DNA from: Ga0077560 sp046330435
GTDB lineage: Bacteria > Actinomycetota > Thermoleophilia > Miltoncostaeales > Miltoncostaeaceae
Direction: 5' to 3'
Assembly (NCBI GenBank): GCA_046330435.1
Contig: JAXLST010000010.1
Span: forward strand, 124,001 to 188,000
DNA length: 64,000 nucleotides
Within the stretch, counting starts at the first letter, position 1. Every line of letters begins with the position of its first letter. This document shows positions 7,690 through 16,689 of the stretch, piece after piece. A program made the translations under genes and the position numbers. The notes below the pieces were generated by a model. That model worked only from the letters and a program-made list of their open reading frames with translations. It was not told the origin of the DNA and searched no databases.

Positions 7690-9519
7690 TCAGGCGGTCC
7701 CGGCCGCCCAGCCGGTGGTGGCCTGCTCCCAGTCGCCGTACAGCCCGGCGTACCGCCCGCCCAGGTCCATGAGCTCGTCGTGGGAGCCCTGCTCCACCAC
7801 GCGGCCCTGCTCCAGCACCACGATGCGGTCCGACCGGCGGATCGTCGACAGGCGGTGGGCGATGAGGACGGCGGTGCGGCCCGGCAGGAGCGCCTCCATG
7901 GCGCGCTCGATGCGCTGCTCGGTGCGGACGTCCACGGAGCTCGTGGCCTCGTCCAGGATGAGCAGACGCGGGTCGGCGGCCAGGGCGCGGGCGAACGCCA
8001 CCAGCTGGCGCTGACCGGCGGACAGCCCGGAGCCGCGCTCGGTGATCTCCGTGTCCAGGCCCTCCGGCAGCCCGGCGAGCAGGTCGTCGCCGCCCACCGC
8101 CTCCAGGGCCGACACCAGGCGCTCGTCGGTGACCTCGCCGGTGCAGCCGAACGCCAGGTTCTCGCGCAGCGTGCCGGCGAACAGGTGGCCCTCCTGCGGG
8201 ACGATCGCCAGCTGGTCGCGCAGCGACGCCTGCGTGACGGTCCGCAGGTCGTGGCCGTCGATCGCCACGGTGCCCTCGGTGGGGTCGTAGAAGCGCGCGA
8301 TGAGCTTCGCCAGCGTCGACTTGCCGGCGCCCGTCGCCCCCACCAGCGCGACCGTCTCGCCCGCCGCGATGTGGAGGTCCACGTCGTGGATGACGGGCCG
8401 GTCGGGCCGGTATCCGAACGTCACGCCCGTCAGGTCGATGGCCCCGCGCATGGGCGGCAGCTCGACCGCGTCCGGGGCGTCGCCCAGGGTGGGCTCGGTC
8501 TCCAGCACCCCCAGCACCTTCTCCAGCGCCGCCATCGCCGACTGGAACGTCGAGTACAGCTGCGACAGCTGCTGGATGGGGTCGAAGAAGCTCGACAGGT
8601 AGCCGATGAACGCCACCATCACGCCGATCGAGATGTCGCCGTCCAGCACCCGGTTCGAGCCGAACCAGAGGATCAGCAGCAGCCCGATGCCCGACAGCAG
8701 CTCGATGCCGGGGAAGTAGAGGCCCGACAGGCGGACCGTCTGCATGTTCGCCTCGCGGTACTCGTCGTTCGCGCGGCGGAACGCCTCCCGGGCGGGCTCC
8801 TGGCGGCCGTAGCCCTGCACCACCTTCATGCCGGACAGGGTCTCCTGCAGCACCGACAGCACGTCGGCGACCTTCTCCCGGGTGCGGCGGTAGGCGCGCG
8901 CCGAAGTCACGCGGAACGCCCCGGTGCCGACCGCCAGCAGCGGGAAGATCGCGAACGCCATGAGCGCCAGCTGCCAGTCGTAGGCGAACAGGATCGCGAC
9001 GACGCCCACGAACGTGAGGCCGTTGATGATCAGCGACGTGGCGCCCTCGGTGACCAGGGAGTCCAGTGCCTCGATGTCGCTGGTGAGGCGGCTCACGCTG
9101 CGCCCGGTGGGGACGCGCTCGTGGTACCCCAGCTCCAGCCGCATCATGTGGCGGAACAGCGTGGTGCGGAGGTCCAGCAGGACGCGCTCGCCCACCCAGG
9201 ACGACAGGTAGCTCTGCCAGTAGCCGGCCACCAGGCCCACGGCGCCGGCGGCGAGGAACAGCACGACGGCGACCACCAGGGTGCCCTCGTCGCCCGCCCG
9301 GATGCCGTGGTCGATCGCGACCTGGGCCAGGGCGGGGCCCGCGAGCCCGGTGGCGGTGACCACCAGCATGAGCAGGACGGTGAGGATCGCCCGGCCCTTG
9401 TAGGGCGCGAAGAACGGCAGCAGTTTGCGCAGCTTGCGGTTGGGGCGCCGCTCGACGCCCTCCATGTCGTCCTCGGGGCGCGCCTGCAGGTGGGCGCCGG
9501 GGCCGCGGTGCGTGCTCAC
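7690..9519 (-). CDS. ABC exporter subunit 2, fused permease-ATPase
   Basis: A 609-residue half-transporter with six predicted membrane helices in residues about 40-340 (ABC type 1 membrane domain) and a C-terminal ATPase. The ATPase has Walker A GATGAGKST, signature LSAGQRQ, Walker B LLILDEATSS with its catalytic glutamate, and switch histidine IAHRLST. The start overlaps the stop of the upstream exporter gene (9516-11261) by 4 bases, so the two form an operon and probably a heterodimer of the multidrug/lipid exporter class. The substrate cannot be told. An N-terminal extension of about 30 basic and acidic residues precedes the first helix. Confidence 0.9.
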   Translation of the reverse strand: MSTHRGPGAHLQARPEDDMEGVERRPNRKLRKLLPFFAPYKGRAILTVLLMLVVTATGLAGPALAQVAIDHGIRAGDEGTLVVAVVLFLAAGAVGLVAGYWQSYLSSWVGERVLLDLRTTLFRHMMRLELGYHERVPTGRSVSRLTSDIEALDSLVTEGATSLIINGLTFVGVVAILFAYDWQLALMAFAIFPLLAVGTGAFRVTSARAYRRTREKVADVLSVLQETLSGMKVVQGYGRQEPAREAFRRANDEYREANMQTVRLSGLYFPGIELLSGIGLLLILWFGSNRVLDGDISIGVMVAFIGYLSSFFDPIQQLSQLYSTFQSAMAALEKVLGVLETEPTLGDAPDAVELPPMRGAIDLTGVTFGYRPDRPVIHDVDLHIAAGETVALVGATGAGKSTLAKLIARFYDPTEGTVAIDGHDLRTVTQASLRDQLAIVPQEGHLFAGTLRENLAFGCTGEVTDERLVSALEAVGGDDLLAGLPEGLDTEITERGSGLSAGQRQLVAFARALAADPRLLILDEATSSVDVRTEQRIERAMEALLPGRTAVLIAHRLSTIRRSDRIVVLEQGRVVEQGSHDELMDLGGRYAGLYGDWEQATTGWAAGTA

Positions 9520-11261
9520 GACTCCCCCAGCACCAGGTCGGGGCGCGCCAGGCCGCCGTCGTGGAAGTCGCGGTAGAGCGGGGAGGACGCGTACAGCTCG
9601 GCGTGGGTGCCGCGGGCGGCGATGCGGCCGCCGTCGAGCACCACCAGCTCGTCCGCGAGGCGGATCGTTGACAGGCGGTGGGCGATGATCACGGTGGTGC
9701 GGCCGGCCATGACGGCGCGCAGGGCGTCCTGGATCTCCCGCTCGGTGCTGGCGTCCACGGACGCGGTTGCCTCGTCGAGGATGAGGATGCGCGGGTTGGT
9801 GATGACGGCGCGGGCGATCGCCAGGCGCTGCCGCTGGCCGCCGGAGAGGGTGTACCCGCGCTCGCCCACCACGGTGTCGAAGCCGTTGGGCAGCGCGTCG
9901 ATGAACGCGTCGGCGCGGGCGAGGCGGGCGGCGGCCCGCACCTCGTCGTCGGTGGCGTCCGGCCGGCCGTAGGCGATGTTCTCCCGCACGGTGGTGGAGA
10001 ACAGGAACGGCTCCTGCGACACCACGCCGATCGCCCGGCGCAGGCTGTTGAGCCGCAGGGTGGCGACGTCGGCCCCGTCCACCAGCACGCGCCCGGCCTC
10101 GGGGTCGTAGTAGCGCGGGATGAGCTCGGTGAGGGTGGTCTTGCCGGAGCCGGTGGGGCCGATGAGCGCCACCGTGGTGCCGGCGGGGATGGTGAGGTCA
10201 AGGTCGTGCAGCACCCGCCGGCCGTCGCCGTACGCGAAGGAGACGCCCTCCAGGCGCACCTCGCCGGGACCGTCGGGCAGCGGCGCCGCGTCCTCGGCCT
10301 CCCGCACGTCGGGCACCGCGTCGACGATCTCGAAGATGCGCTCGCCGCCCGCCACGGCCCGCTGGGCCTGGCCCACCAGCATCCCGGCGGAGCGGAACGG
10401 CCCCATGAGCAGGGTGAGGTAGAGGTAGAACTGCACGAACTCGCCCAGGGTGAGCTCGCCGTTGATGGTGAGCGACCCGCCGTAGAGCAGGATCACGGCG
10501 AGGCCGGCGCTGGGCAGGAAGCCCATCAGCGGCTGGTAGAAGGACTCCAGCCGGTTGGCGTCCATGCTGCGGTCGAAGGCCCGCCGGGCGGTGCCGGCGA
10601 ACCGGTCGGTGCGCTCACCCTCGCGGCCGAAGGCCTTCACCACGCGGATGCCGACCATGCTCTCCTCGGCGGCCTGCGTGACCTCGCCCACCTTCTGCTG
10701 CACGTCGATCCGCACCGGGGCGGTGCGGCGGCTGTACCGCACGGCCACCGCCAGCAGCGCCGGGCCCACCAGCAGGGCCACCAGCGCCAGCTTGAGGTTG
10801 AGCCACAGCAGCAGGCCGGTGATGAGCACCAGCGTGAACAGGTTCATGAACATGAAGATGAGGCCGTAGCCCAGGAAGAACCGGACCGTCTGCAGGTCGC
10901 TGGTGGCCCGGGACATGAGCTGCCCCACCGGCATGCGGTCGAAGTAGGCGAACGACAGGCGGGACGCCTGGCCGAACACCACGTCGCGCAGGTCGAACTC
11001 GACGCCCAGGCTCACCCGGCCCGCCCACACCCGCCGCACCATGCCGAGGGTGAACCGCACGGCGACCACGACGGCCGCGGCCAGCAGGAGGGGCGTGAGC
11101 GCCCCGCGGTCCCCGCCGCGCAGCACGTCGTCGATCACCCGTCCGGTGAGGTATGGCAAGGTGACGGTGCACGCCATGAGCCCCGCGGCGGAGAGCCCCG
11201 TGAGGATCACCATCGCCCGGTAGGGGCGGAGGAAGGCGAGTAGGCGGAGAAGCGTCGACAA
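9516..11261 (-). CDS. ABC exporter subunit 1, fused permease-ATPase
   Basis: A 581-residue half-transporter with six membrane helices in residues about 15-300 and an ATPase with Walker A GPTGSGKTT, signature LSGGQRQRLAIARA, Walker B ILILDEATAS with the catalytic Glu, and IAHRLST. It is first in a two-gene operon with the gene at 7690-9519. In many heterodimeric exporters one ATP site is degenerate; here both subunits keep the catalytic Glu and the switch His. The TTG start at 11261 is the first possible one (an in-frame stop lies three codons upstream); ATG at 11213 would cut into the first helix. It is divergent from the formimidoyltransferase gene with only 12 bases between starts. Confidence 0.88.
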   Translation of the reverse strand: MSTLLRLLAFLRPYRAMVILTGLSAAGLMACTVTLPYLTGRVIDDVLRGGDRGALTPLLLAAAVVVAVRFTLGMVRRVWAGRVSLGVEFDLRDVVFGQASRLSFAYFDRMPVGQLMSRATSDLQTVRFFLGYGLIFMFMNLFTLVLITGLLLWLNLKLALVALLVGPALLAVAVRYSRRTAPVRIDVQQKVGEVTQAAEESMVGIRVVKAFGREGERTDRFAGTARRAFDRSMDANRLESFYQPLMGFLPSAGLAVILLYGGSLTINGELTLGEFVQFYLYLTLLMGPFRSAGMLVGQAQRAVAGGERIFEIVDAVPDVREAEDAAPLPDGPGEVRLEGVSFAYGDGRRVLHDLDLTIPAGTTVALIGPTGSGKTTLTELIPRYYDPEAGRVLVDGADVATLRLNSLRRAIGVVSQEPFLFSTTVRENIAYGRPDATDDEVRAAARLARADAFIDALPNGFDTVVGERGYTLSGGQRQRLAIARAVITNPRILILDEATASVDASTEREIQDALRAVMAGRTTVIIAHRLSTIRLADELVVLDGGRIAARGTHAELYASSPLYRDFHDGGLARPDLVLGES

Positions 11262-11273
11262 AGTAATTCACCG

Positions 11274-12251
11274 GTGAACGGTACAGCTCCGGCACACACA
11301 CGACAAGGCGCGGGCGCGACGCCCGAGGATGGCACAGGGCGGCCGCCCACCGTCCTCGCGGTCCCGAACTGCAGCGAGGGGTCCGACCCGGACATCCTCG
11401 CCGCGCTCGCGGACGCCTGCCGCGTGCCCGGCGCCCGGGTCCTGGACCAGCATGCCGACCCGGACCACGATCGCACCGTCCTGACGGTCGCCGGGCACCC
11501 CATGGGGGTGCAGGACGCCCTGTTCCGGCTCGCCGAGACCTGCGTCGACCTCATCGACCTGCGCTGGAAGCGCGGGGCGCACCCGCGCGTGGGCGCCCTG
11601 GACGTGTGCCCGATGGTGGCCCTCACCGAGGCCGACGCGCCCCTGGCGGGCGAGGTGGCCATGGGCCTGGCGGACCGCATCGGCCGCGACCTCGACGTGC
11701 CGGTGTTCCTGTACGGGTCGCTGGCGACGAACCCCATGCGCACCCGGCCGCACGACTTCCGCACCGGCGGCATCGACGCGCTGGCCGAGGAGCTCGACAA
11801 CGGGCACCTCACGCCGGACGCCGGGCCGCCGCGCCTGCACCCCACCGCCGGCTGCGTGCTGGTGGGGGTGCGGCCGCCGCTGGTGGCCTGGAACGTGTGG
11901 CTGCCGCACGCCAGCCTCGCGGAGGCCCGCGCCATCGCCGACCGCGTGCGCGAGTCGGGCGGCGGGCTGCCGTCCGTGCGCGCGCTGGGCCTCTACCTGC
12001 CGACGGCGGGCATGGCGCAGGTGTCCATGAACCTCGAGGATCCGTGGCGCGTCACCCCCTGGATGGTGATGAGCCGCGTGCGCGGCGAGGCCGACCGCCT
12101 GGGCGTGGAGGTCGGCGACAGCGAGCTGGTGGGGCTCATCCAGCGGGGGCCCATCGGGGCCGTCGCGCCGATGGCCCTCGGCCTGCGGCGGTTCACCCCC
12201 GCGGACCTGCTCGACGCCCAGTGTCCGGCGCTCCGCCGGGACCACCCGTAG
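11274..12251 (+). CDS. Glutamate formimidoyltransferase homologue
   Basis: A 325-residue protein matching the formiminotransferase domain of FTCD/FtcD, which moves the formimino group between formiminoglutamate and tetrahydrofolate in histidine breakdown. Visible family motifs are VPNCSEG near the start, DQHADPDHDRTV, GAHPRVGALDVCP, FLYGSLAT, HPTAGCVLVG, a GGGLPSVRALGL block and QVSMNLED. There is no cyclodeaminase domain. No other histidine-degradation gene is in the window; such stand-alone proteins may serve folate metabolism instead. It starts with GTG and an unconserved tail of about 25 residues. Transcription is divergent from the ABC exporter operon with nearly touching starts, so the promoters must overlap the opposite coding regions or leaders. 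Confidence 0.85.
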   Translation: MNGTAPAHTRQGAGATPEDGTGRPPTVLAVPNCSEGSDPDILAALADACRVPGARVLDQHADPDHDRTVLTVAGHPMGVQDALFRLAETCVDLIDLRWKRGAHPRVGALDVCPMVALTEADAPLAGEVAMGLADRIGRDLDVPVFLYGSLATNPMRTRPHDFRTGGIDALAEELDNGHLTPDAGPPRLHPTAGCVLVGVRPPLVAWNVWLPHASLAEARAIADRVRESGGGLPSVRALGLYLPTAGMAQVSMNLEDPWRVTPWMVMSRVRGEADRLGVEVGDSELVGLIQRGPIGAVAPMALGLRRFTPADLLDAQCPALRRDHP

Positions 12252-12268
12252 ACCACAGGAGAACGACG

Positions 12269-12622
12269 ATCGCCAAGCGGAAGAAGCGGCGTCCCGCCGG
12301 ACCGCCGCCTGCCAAGAGCCCGAAGCTGGAGCGCGCCGCGACCGGCGCGAGCACCGGACGCCCCAAGCCGCAGCGCGCGGCCCGGCGGCCCGGCGGTCCG
12401 CCCGTGGAGCCGTCCTTCAAAGGCATCCTGGTGCGCGCCGGGATCATCGCGGCCGTGTACTACCTGTTCCTGGTGTTCCTGCTCCGGACCGACCCGGCCG
12501 TCGCGATCATCGTGGCGGGCGTCGGCTTCGCGCTGATGCTCCCCATCGGCTGGTACATCGACAAGCGCCGGTACCGGACGCAGATGCGCAAGTGGAACGC
12601 CGCCCGCGGGGGCGGCGGGTGA
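12269..12622 (+). CDS. Small basic membrane protein, apparent AUC start
   Basis: A 117-residue protein: a very basic, proline-rich N-terminus (AKRKKRRPAGPPPAKSPK), then two predicted membrane helices (about 62-80 and 86-104) and a basic tail. AGGAGA at 12257-12262 is spaced perfectly for ATC at 12269, and the following residues AKRKKRR look like a normal N-terminus, so the start appears to be AUC. The nearest usual in-frame start, GTG at 12221, lies inside the previous gene and lacks a ribosome site. Its stop overlaps the hisS GTG by 4 bases, so it is coupled to hisS. Function is unknown; the charged tail could bind RNA or the inner face of the membrane. Confidence 0.7.
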   Translation: MAKRKKRRPAGPPPAKSPKLERAATGASTGRPKPQRAARRPGGPPVEPSFKGILVRAGIIAAVYYLFLVFLLRTDPAVAIIVAGVGFALMLPIGWYIDKRRYRTQMRKWNAARGGGG

Positions 12623-13866
12623 GCGGTCGCCGGCCCGAGGCGCCCCGCGGCACGCGGGACGTGCTGCCGGCGGAGCACCGCACCCGCGACCACGTGGTGG
12701 CCACGGCGGCGGAGGTCTTCCGCCTGCACGGCTACGGCCACATCACCACCCCGACGTTCGAGCACACCGAGGTGTTCGCCCGCGGCGTCGGCGCGAGCAC
12801 CGACATCGTCCGCAAGGAGATGTACACGTTCGACGACCGGGGCGGCCGGTCCATCACGCTGCGCCCGGAGGGCACGGCCGGGGTGGTGCGCGCCTTCGTC
12901 GAGCACGGCATGCACAAACTGCCGCTTCCGGTGAAGCTCTGGTACACGGGCCCCATGTTCCGGTACGAGGCCCCGCAGGCCGGCCGGTTCCGGGAGCACA
13001 CCCAGCTGGGCGTCGAGGCGATCGGCAGCACCGACCCGCTGCTGGACGCCGAGGTGGTCACGATGCTGCACGCCCTGTACGTGCGGCTCGGCGTGCCCGC
13101 CGTGCGCCTGCGGATCGGCACCCTCGGCGACGCCGCCACACGCGGCCCCTACCGGGAGGCGCTGCTCGCCTACCTCGCCGGGCAGGATCTGCCGGCCGAC
13201 GCCCGGGAGCGGGCGGCCGAGAACCCGATGCGCCTGTTCGACAGCAAGGACCCGCAGGTGCAGGCGGCGATGGCCGGCGCGCCGCGGCTGGCCGACGCCC
13301 TGTCGCCCGAGGCCCGCGAGCACCACGAGACCGTGCTGGCGGCGCTGACCGCGGCGGGCGTGCCGTTCGAGCGCGACGAGACCCTGGTGCGCGGCCTCGA
13401 CTACTACACGCACACGGTGTTCGAATTCACCTGCGACCGCCTCGGCGCCCAGAGCGGCATCGGCGGCGGCGGCCGGTACGACGGCCTGGTGGAGCAGCTG
13501 GGCGGCCCGGCCGCGCCCGGTATCGGCTTCGGCACCGGCATCGAGCGCATCGTGCTGGCCCTGGAGGCCGGCGGCGGCGCCCCGGAGGCGCCGGGCGTGG
13601 ACGTCTACTTCGCGGTGCTGGGCGACGCGTCCCGCCGCGAGCTGTTCCCCATGCTGTCCCGGCTGCGGGCCCGCGGCCTGTCCTGCGAGTTCGACTTCGC
13701 CGGACGCGGGCTGAAGGGCATGATGCGGCACGCGTCCGGCCTGGGCGCCCGCCGGGTCGTGATCGTCGGCGAGCGCGAGCGCGAGAACGGCGTCGCGGTG
13801 GTCCGCGACATGGCCGGCGGCGAGCAGCACGAGGTTCCCCTCACCGACCTGGAGGCACATCTGTGA
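12619..13866 (+). CDS. hisS: Histidine--tRNA ligase
   Basis: A 415-residue class II aminoacyl-tRNA synthetase that charges tRNA-His. Visible elements are the PRGTRDVLPAE start typical of HisRS, motif 2 (GPMFRYEAPQ with GRFREHTQ), the histidine-binding signatures VRGLDYYTHTVFEF and GGGGRYDGL, motif 3 GIGFGTGIERI, and the C-terminal anticodon-binding domain from about residue 325. Length is normal. The GTG start overlaps the preceding stop, and its own stop overlaps the aspS GTG, giving a tightly coupled hisS-aspS operon, a common actinobacterial order. Confidence 0.96.
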   Translation: MSGRRPEAPRGTRDVLPAEHRTRDHVVATAAEVFRLHGYGHITTPTFEHTEVFARGVGASTDIVRKEMYTFDDRGGRSITLRPEGTAGVVRAFVEHGMHKLPLPVKLWYTGPMFRYEAPQAGRFREHTQLGVEAIGSTDPLLDAEVVTMLHALYVRLGVPAVRLRIGTLGDAATRGPYREALLAYLAGQDLPADARERAAENPMRLFDSKDPQVQAAMAGAPRLADALSPEAREHHETVLAALTAAGVPFERDETLVRGLDYYTHTVFEFTCDRLGAQSGIGGGGRYDGLVEQLGGPAAPGIGFGTGIERIVLALEAGGGAPEAPGVDVYFAVLGDASRRELFPMLSRLRARGLSCEFDFAGRGLKGMMRHASGLGARRVVIVGERERENGVAVVRDMAGGEQHEVPLTDLEAHL

Positions 13867-15635
13867 TCGGTTCGTCCCGCTACCGGACGCACACCTGCAC
13901 GGGGGCGGCCGACGCCCGGGGCGAGCGCGTGCGCGTCGCCGGGTGGGTGCACCGGCGCCGCGACCACGGCGGCGTGGTGTTCATCGACCTGCGCGACCGC
14001 AGCGGCATCCTGCAGCTGGTGTTCAGCCCGGAGGCGGGGGAGGCCCACGACCAGGCCCAGCGGCTCTCCCCGGAGGACGTGCTGAGCGTCGAGGGGGAGC
14101 TGGTGGCCCGCGACGCCGCCACCGTGAACCCGCGCATCCCCACCGGTGAGGTGGAGCTCAAGGTGAGCTCGATGGACATCCTGGCCTCCGCCGAGCCCCT
14201 GCCGTTCTCGGTGGAGGACGAGCAGATGGAGGCCGGCGAGGAGCTGCGCCTGGCCCACCGTTACCTCGACCTGCGCCGTCCCCGCCGCCTCCACGCGATG
14301 GAGCTGCGCGGCCGGGTCGTGCGCGCCACGCGCCGGGTGCTGGAGGACGCCGGGTTCCTGGAGGTCGAGACCCCCATGCTCACGCGGTCGACGCCCGAGG
14401 GGGCCCGCGACTTCCTGGTGCCCAGCCGCCTGCAGCGCGGGTCGTTCTACGCGCTGCCGCAGAGCCCGCAGCTGTTCAAGCAGCTGCTGATGGTGGGCGG
14501 TATCGAGCGGTACTACCAGGTGGTGCGCTGCTTCCGGGACGAGGACCTGCGCGCCGACCGCCAGCCGGAGTTCACCCAGGTCGACATCGAGGCCTCGTTC
14601 ATCGAGCCCGAGCAGATCCACGCCCTCATCGAGGACGTCTTCACGGCCGTGTGGGCGGAGATCGGCGTGGAGCTGCCGACCCCGTTCCCGCGGATGCCGT
14701 ACCACGAGGCGGTGTCGCGCTTCGGCAGCGACCGGCCCGACCTGCGGTTCGGCTGCGAGATCCAGGACTGGACCGAGGCCGCCGCGGCCTCCGGCCTGGG
14801 CGTGTTCGCGACGGTGGTGGAGCGCGGCGGCGTGGTGCGCGGCATCGTGCTGCCCGGCGCCGGGGCGGGCCTGTCCCGGAAGGACCTCGACGCCCTGGTC
14901 ACCGAGGCGCAGGAGGTGGGCGCCAAGGGCCTGGTGTGGGCCGTCCCGGGGGCCGACGGGGCCCTGCGCTCCTCGGTGAAGGCCGAGTTCCTGGCGGGGA
15001 TGCCGGAGGCCTTCGGGGCCTCGGAGGGTGACCTGATCGCCATCGTCGCCGACGAGCCGTCCGCCGCCCTGTCGGTGCTCGGCACGCTGCGCGTGCGCTG
15101 GGCCGACCGCTTCGGGCTCATCCCCGAGGGCGTGTGGGCGCCGGTGTGGATCGTGGACTTCCCGCTGGTGGAGTGGAACGCCGACGAGAAGCGCTGGGAC
15201 TCCCTGCACCACCCGTTCACCGCGCCGCGGCCGGAGGACGAGGCCAAGCTCACCGAGCAGCCGGGGGAGGCCCTGGCCCTGGCCTACGACATCGTCATGA
15301 ACGGCCTGGAGCTGGGCGGCGGGTCCATCCGTATCAACCGCATGGAGCTCCAGCGGCGGGTGTTCGGGCTCATCGGCATCGACGCCGAGGAGGCCCAGGC
15401 CCGGTTCGGGTTCCTGCTGCGGGCGCTGGAGCTGGGCGCGCCGCCGCACGGCGGCCTGGCGCTCGGGCTCGACCGCATGGTGATGCAGCTCGCCGGCGAG
15501 CGGTCGATCCGGGACGTCATCGCGTTCCCGAAGACCGCGACCGGGGCGGACCCCCTCACCGGCGCGCCGGCGGGCGTGGACGACGCCCAGCTGCGCGAGC
15601 TGGGGATCCGGCTCAGCCAGCCGCCGTCGTCGTGA
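13863..15635 (+). CDS. aspS: Aspartate--tRNA ligase, probably non-discriminating
   Basis: A 590-residue bacterial-type AspRS: an N-terminal OB-fold anticodon domain, a class II core with FRDEDLRADRQPEFTQVD (motif 2), the bacterial GAD insertion (about 285-415) and motif 3 GLALGLDRM followed by FPKT. In the anticodon domain the loop reads RRRDHGG. Known tRNA-Asp-only enzymes have Leu where this has His35, while enzymes that also charge tRNA-Asn have His, so this one probably makes Asp-tRNA-Asn for GatCAB. That is an inference from one residue. It starts with GTG overlapping the hisS stop. Its 3' end overlaps the convergent gene by 23 bases. Confidence 0.96.
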   Translation: MIGSSRYRTHTCTGAADARGERVRVAGWVHRRRDHGGVVFIDLRDRSGILQLVFSPEAGEAHDQAQRLSPEDVLSVEGELVARDAATVNPRIPTGEVELKVSSMDILASAEPLPFSVEDEQMEAGEELRLAHRYLDLRRPRRLHAMELRGRVVRATRRVLEDAGFLEVETPMLTRSTPEGARDFLVPSRLQRGSFYALPQSPQLFKQLLMVGGIERYYQVVRCFRDEDLRADRQPEFTQVDIEASFIEPEQIHALIEDVFTAVWAEIGVELPTPFPRMPYHEAVSRFGSDRPDLRFGCEIQDWTEAAAASGLGVFATVVERGGVVRGIVLPGAGAGLSRKDLDALVTEAQEVGAKGLVWAVPGADGALRSSVKAEFLAGMPEAFGASEGDLIAIVADEPSAALSVLGTLRVRWADRFGLIPEGVWAPVWIVDFPLVEWNADEKRWDSLHHPFTAPRPEDEAKLTEQPGEALALAYDIVMNGLELGGGSIRINRMELQRRVFGLIGIDAEEAQARFGFLLRALELGAPPHGGLALGLDRMVMQLAGERSIRDVIAFPKTATGADPLTGAPAGVDDAQLRELGIRLSQPPSS

Positions 15636-16608
15636 GCTCGACCCGCAGCCGGTAGGCGACGGCCGTCCGGCCGGTGTTGAGGACCCGCGCGGTGCACGCC
15701 GCCGGTCCCAGCCCGGCCCGGCCGACCCGGGCCGGCCCGGAGCGGGCGCGGGCGGTGGCGACCGTGCGGCCCGCGCAGGTGAGCGCCACCTGCAGGCCCC
15801 GGCCCTGGCCGCCGGCGACCGCGCTCACCGTCACCCTGCGGCCGGGGCCGAGGAGCCGGAACCGCAGGGCGGCGCCGGCACGGGGCCGGAGCACGCCGGT
15901 GCGGCCCACGCGGACGCGCGGCGCCGAGCCCGCGGTGCCCGGCGGGGCGTCCGGCCCCGTACCGCCCACCTGCCGGGGCGCCGGCCCCTGCGCGCTTCCG
16001 GTGACGTCCTGGCGCAGCGCGTCGAGGACGGCCTTCGACGGCGGGCCAATCCAGTCGAACGGGAACGCGGTCCGGACGTTCAGCTGGACGTAGTCCTCGG
16101 CGAACAGCTCGCCCAGGGAGTGGTCCCACCCCAGGCTGTAGTCCCGCGCGACGCGCCCGCCGGACAGGAGGGCCGCGATGCCCCGCTCCCGCCACCAGCC
16201 CGGCGTGCCGTCCGGCTCGGTGCCGGTGTTGCGCGCGTTGTTGTCCACGTGGTGCCCGTACTCGTGCAGCAGCACCCGGTCGAGCTCCGGGGACGACACC
16301 GCCGGCACGGTGATCTCGCCGGTGCCGTCGGAGCGGCCGCGGTAGCAGGCGCGGGCCGTGGATGAGCCGCACAGGCCGGCCACCTGCGCCGCGGGCACCA
16401 GGTGCACCAGCACCGTCGCGACCTCCGCGCCGTGCACCGACTCCCGGAGGATCCTGGCCGGCTCGGCGGCCGACGCACCGGGCGCCTCCAGCGAGAAACG
16501 CCTGGTGTTGCCGCGTCCGTCATCGGCCGTGACGGTCTCCGCGCTGGCGGCGGCGACGGGTCCGGCGAGAAGGGCGGCGGAAACGAGCAGGGCACTTGCC
16601 GTCCGCAT
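15613..16608 (-). CDS. Secreted zinc-protease-like protein
   Basis: A 331-residue protein with a signal peptide (ASALLVSAALLAGPVAAASA). A zincin-type motif LLHEYGHHVDNN provides HExxH, and downstream an LGELFAEDYVQ segment could give the third ligand glutamate. Four cysteines flank the motif region. The C-terminal third (about 210-331) looks like a beta-sandwich domain. It is probably an extracellular metallopeptidase, substrate unknown, or a protein of that fold without proven activity. The ATG at 16608 is preceded by GAGGGTG; a GTG three codons upstream is less likely. It converges on aspS, and the two 3' ends overlap by 23 bases, so antisense interference is possible. Confidence 0.75.
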   Translation of the reverse strand: MRTASALLVSAALLAGPVAAASAETVTADDGRGNTRRFSLEAPGASAAEPARILRESVHGAEVATVLVHLVPAAQVAGLCGSSTARACYRGRSDGTGEITVPAVSSPELDRVLLHEYGHHVDNNARNTGTEPDGTPGWWRERGIAALLSGGRVARDYSLGWDHSLGELFAEDYVQLNVRTAFPFDWIGPPSKAVLDALRQDVTGSAQGPAPRQVGGTGPDAPPGTAGSAPRVRVGRTGVLRPRAGAALRFRLLGPGRRVTVSAVAGGQGRGLQVALTCAGRTVATARARSGPARVGRAGLGPAACTARVLNTGRTAVAYRLRVELTTTAAG

Positions 16609-16689
16609 GCGGGCCACCCTCGCGGGCGGGACGGACGGGCCTCAACCGGCCATGTTCCCGGGGACCGGGGCGCTGGAGGTTCCGGCGGT

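Noticed and set aside
11606..12268. Long upstream extension of the small membrane protein frame
   Set aside because: It is a shifted reading of the formimidoyltransferase gene, dominated by Arg, Pro and Gly.
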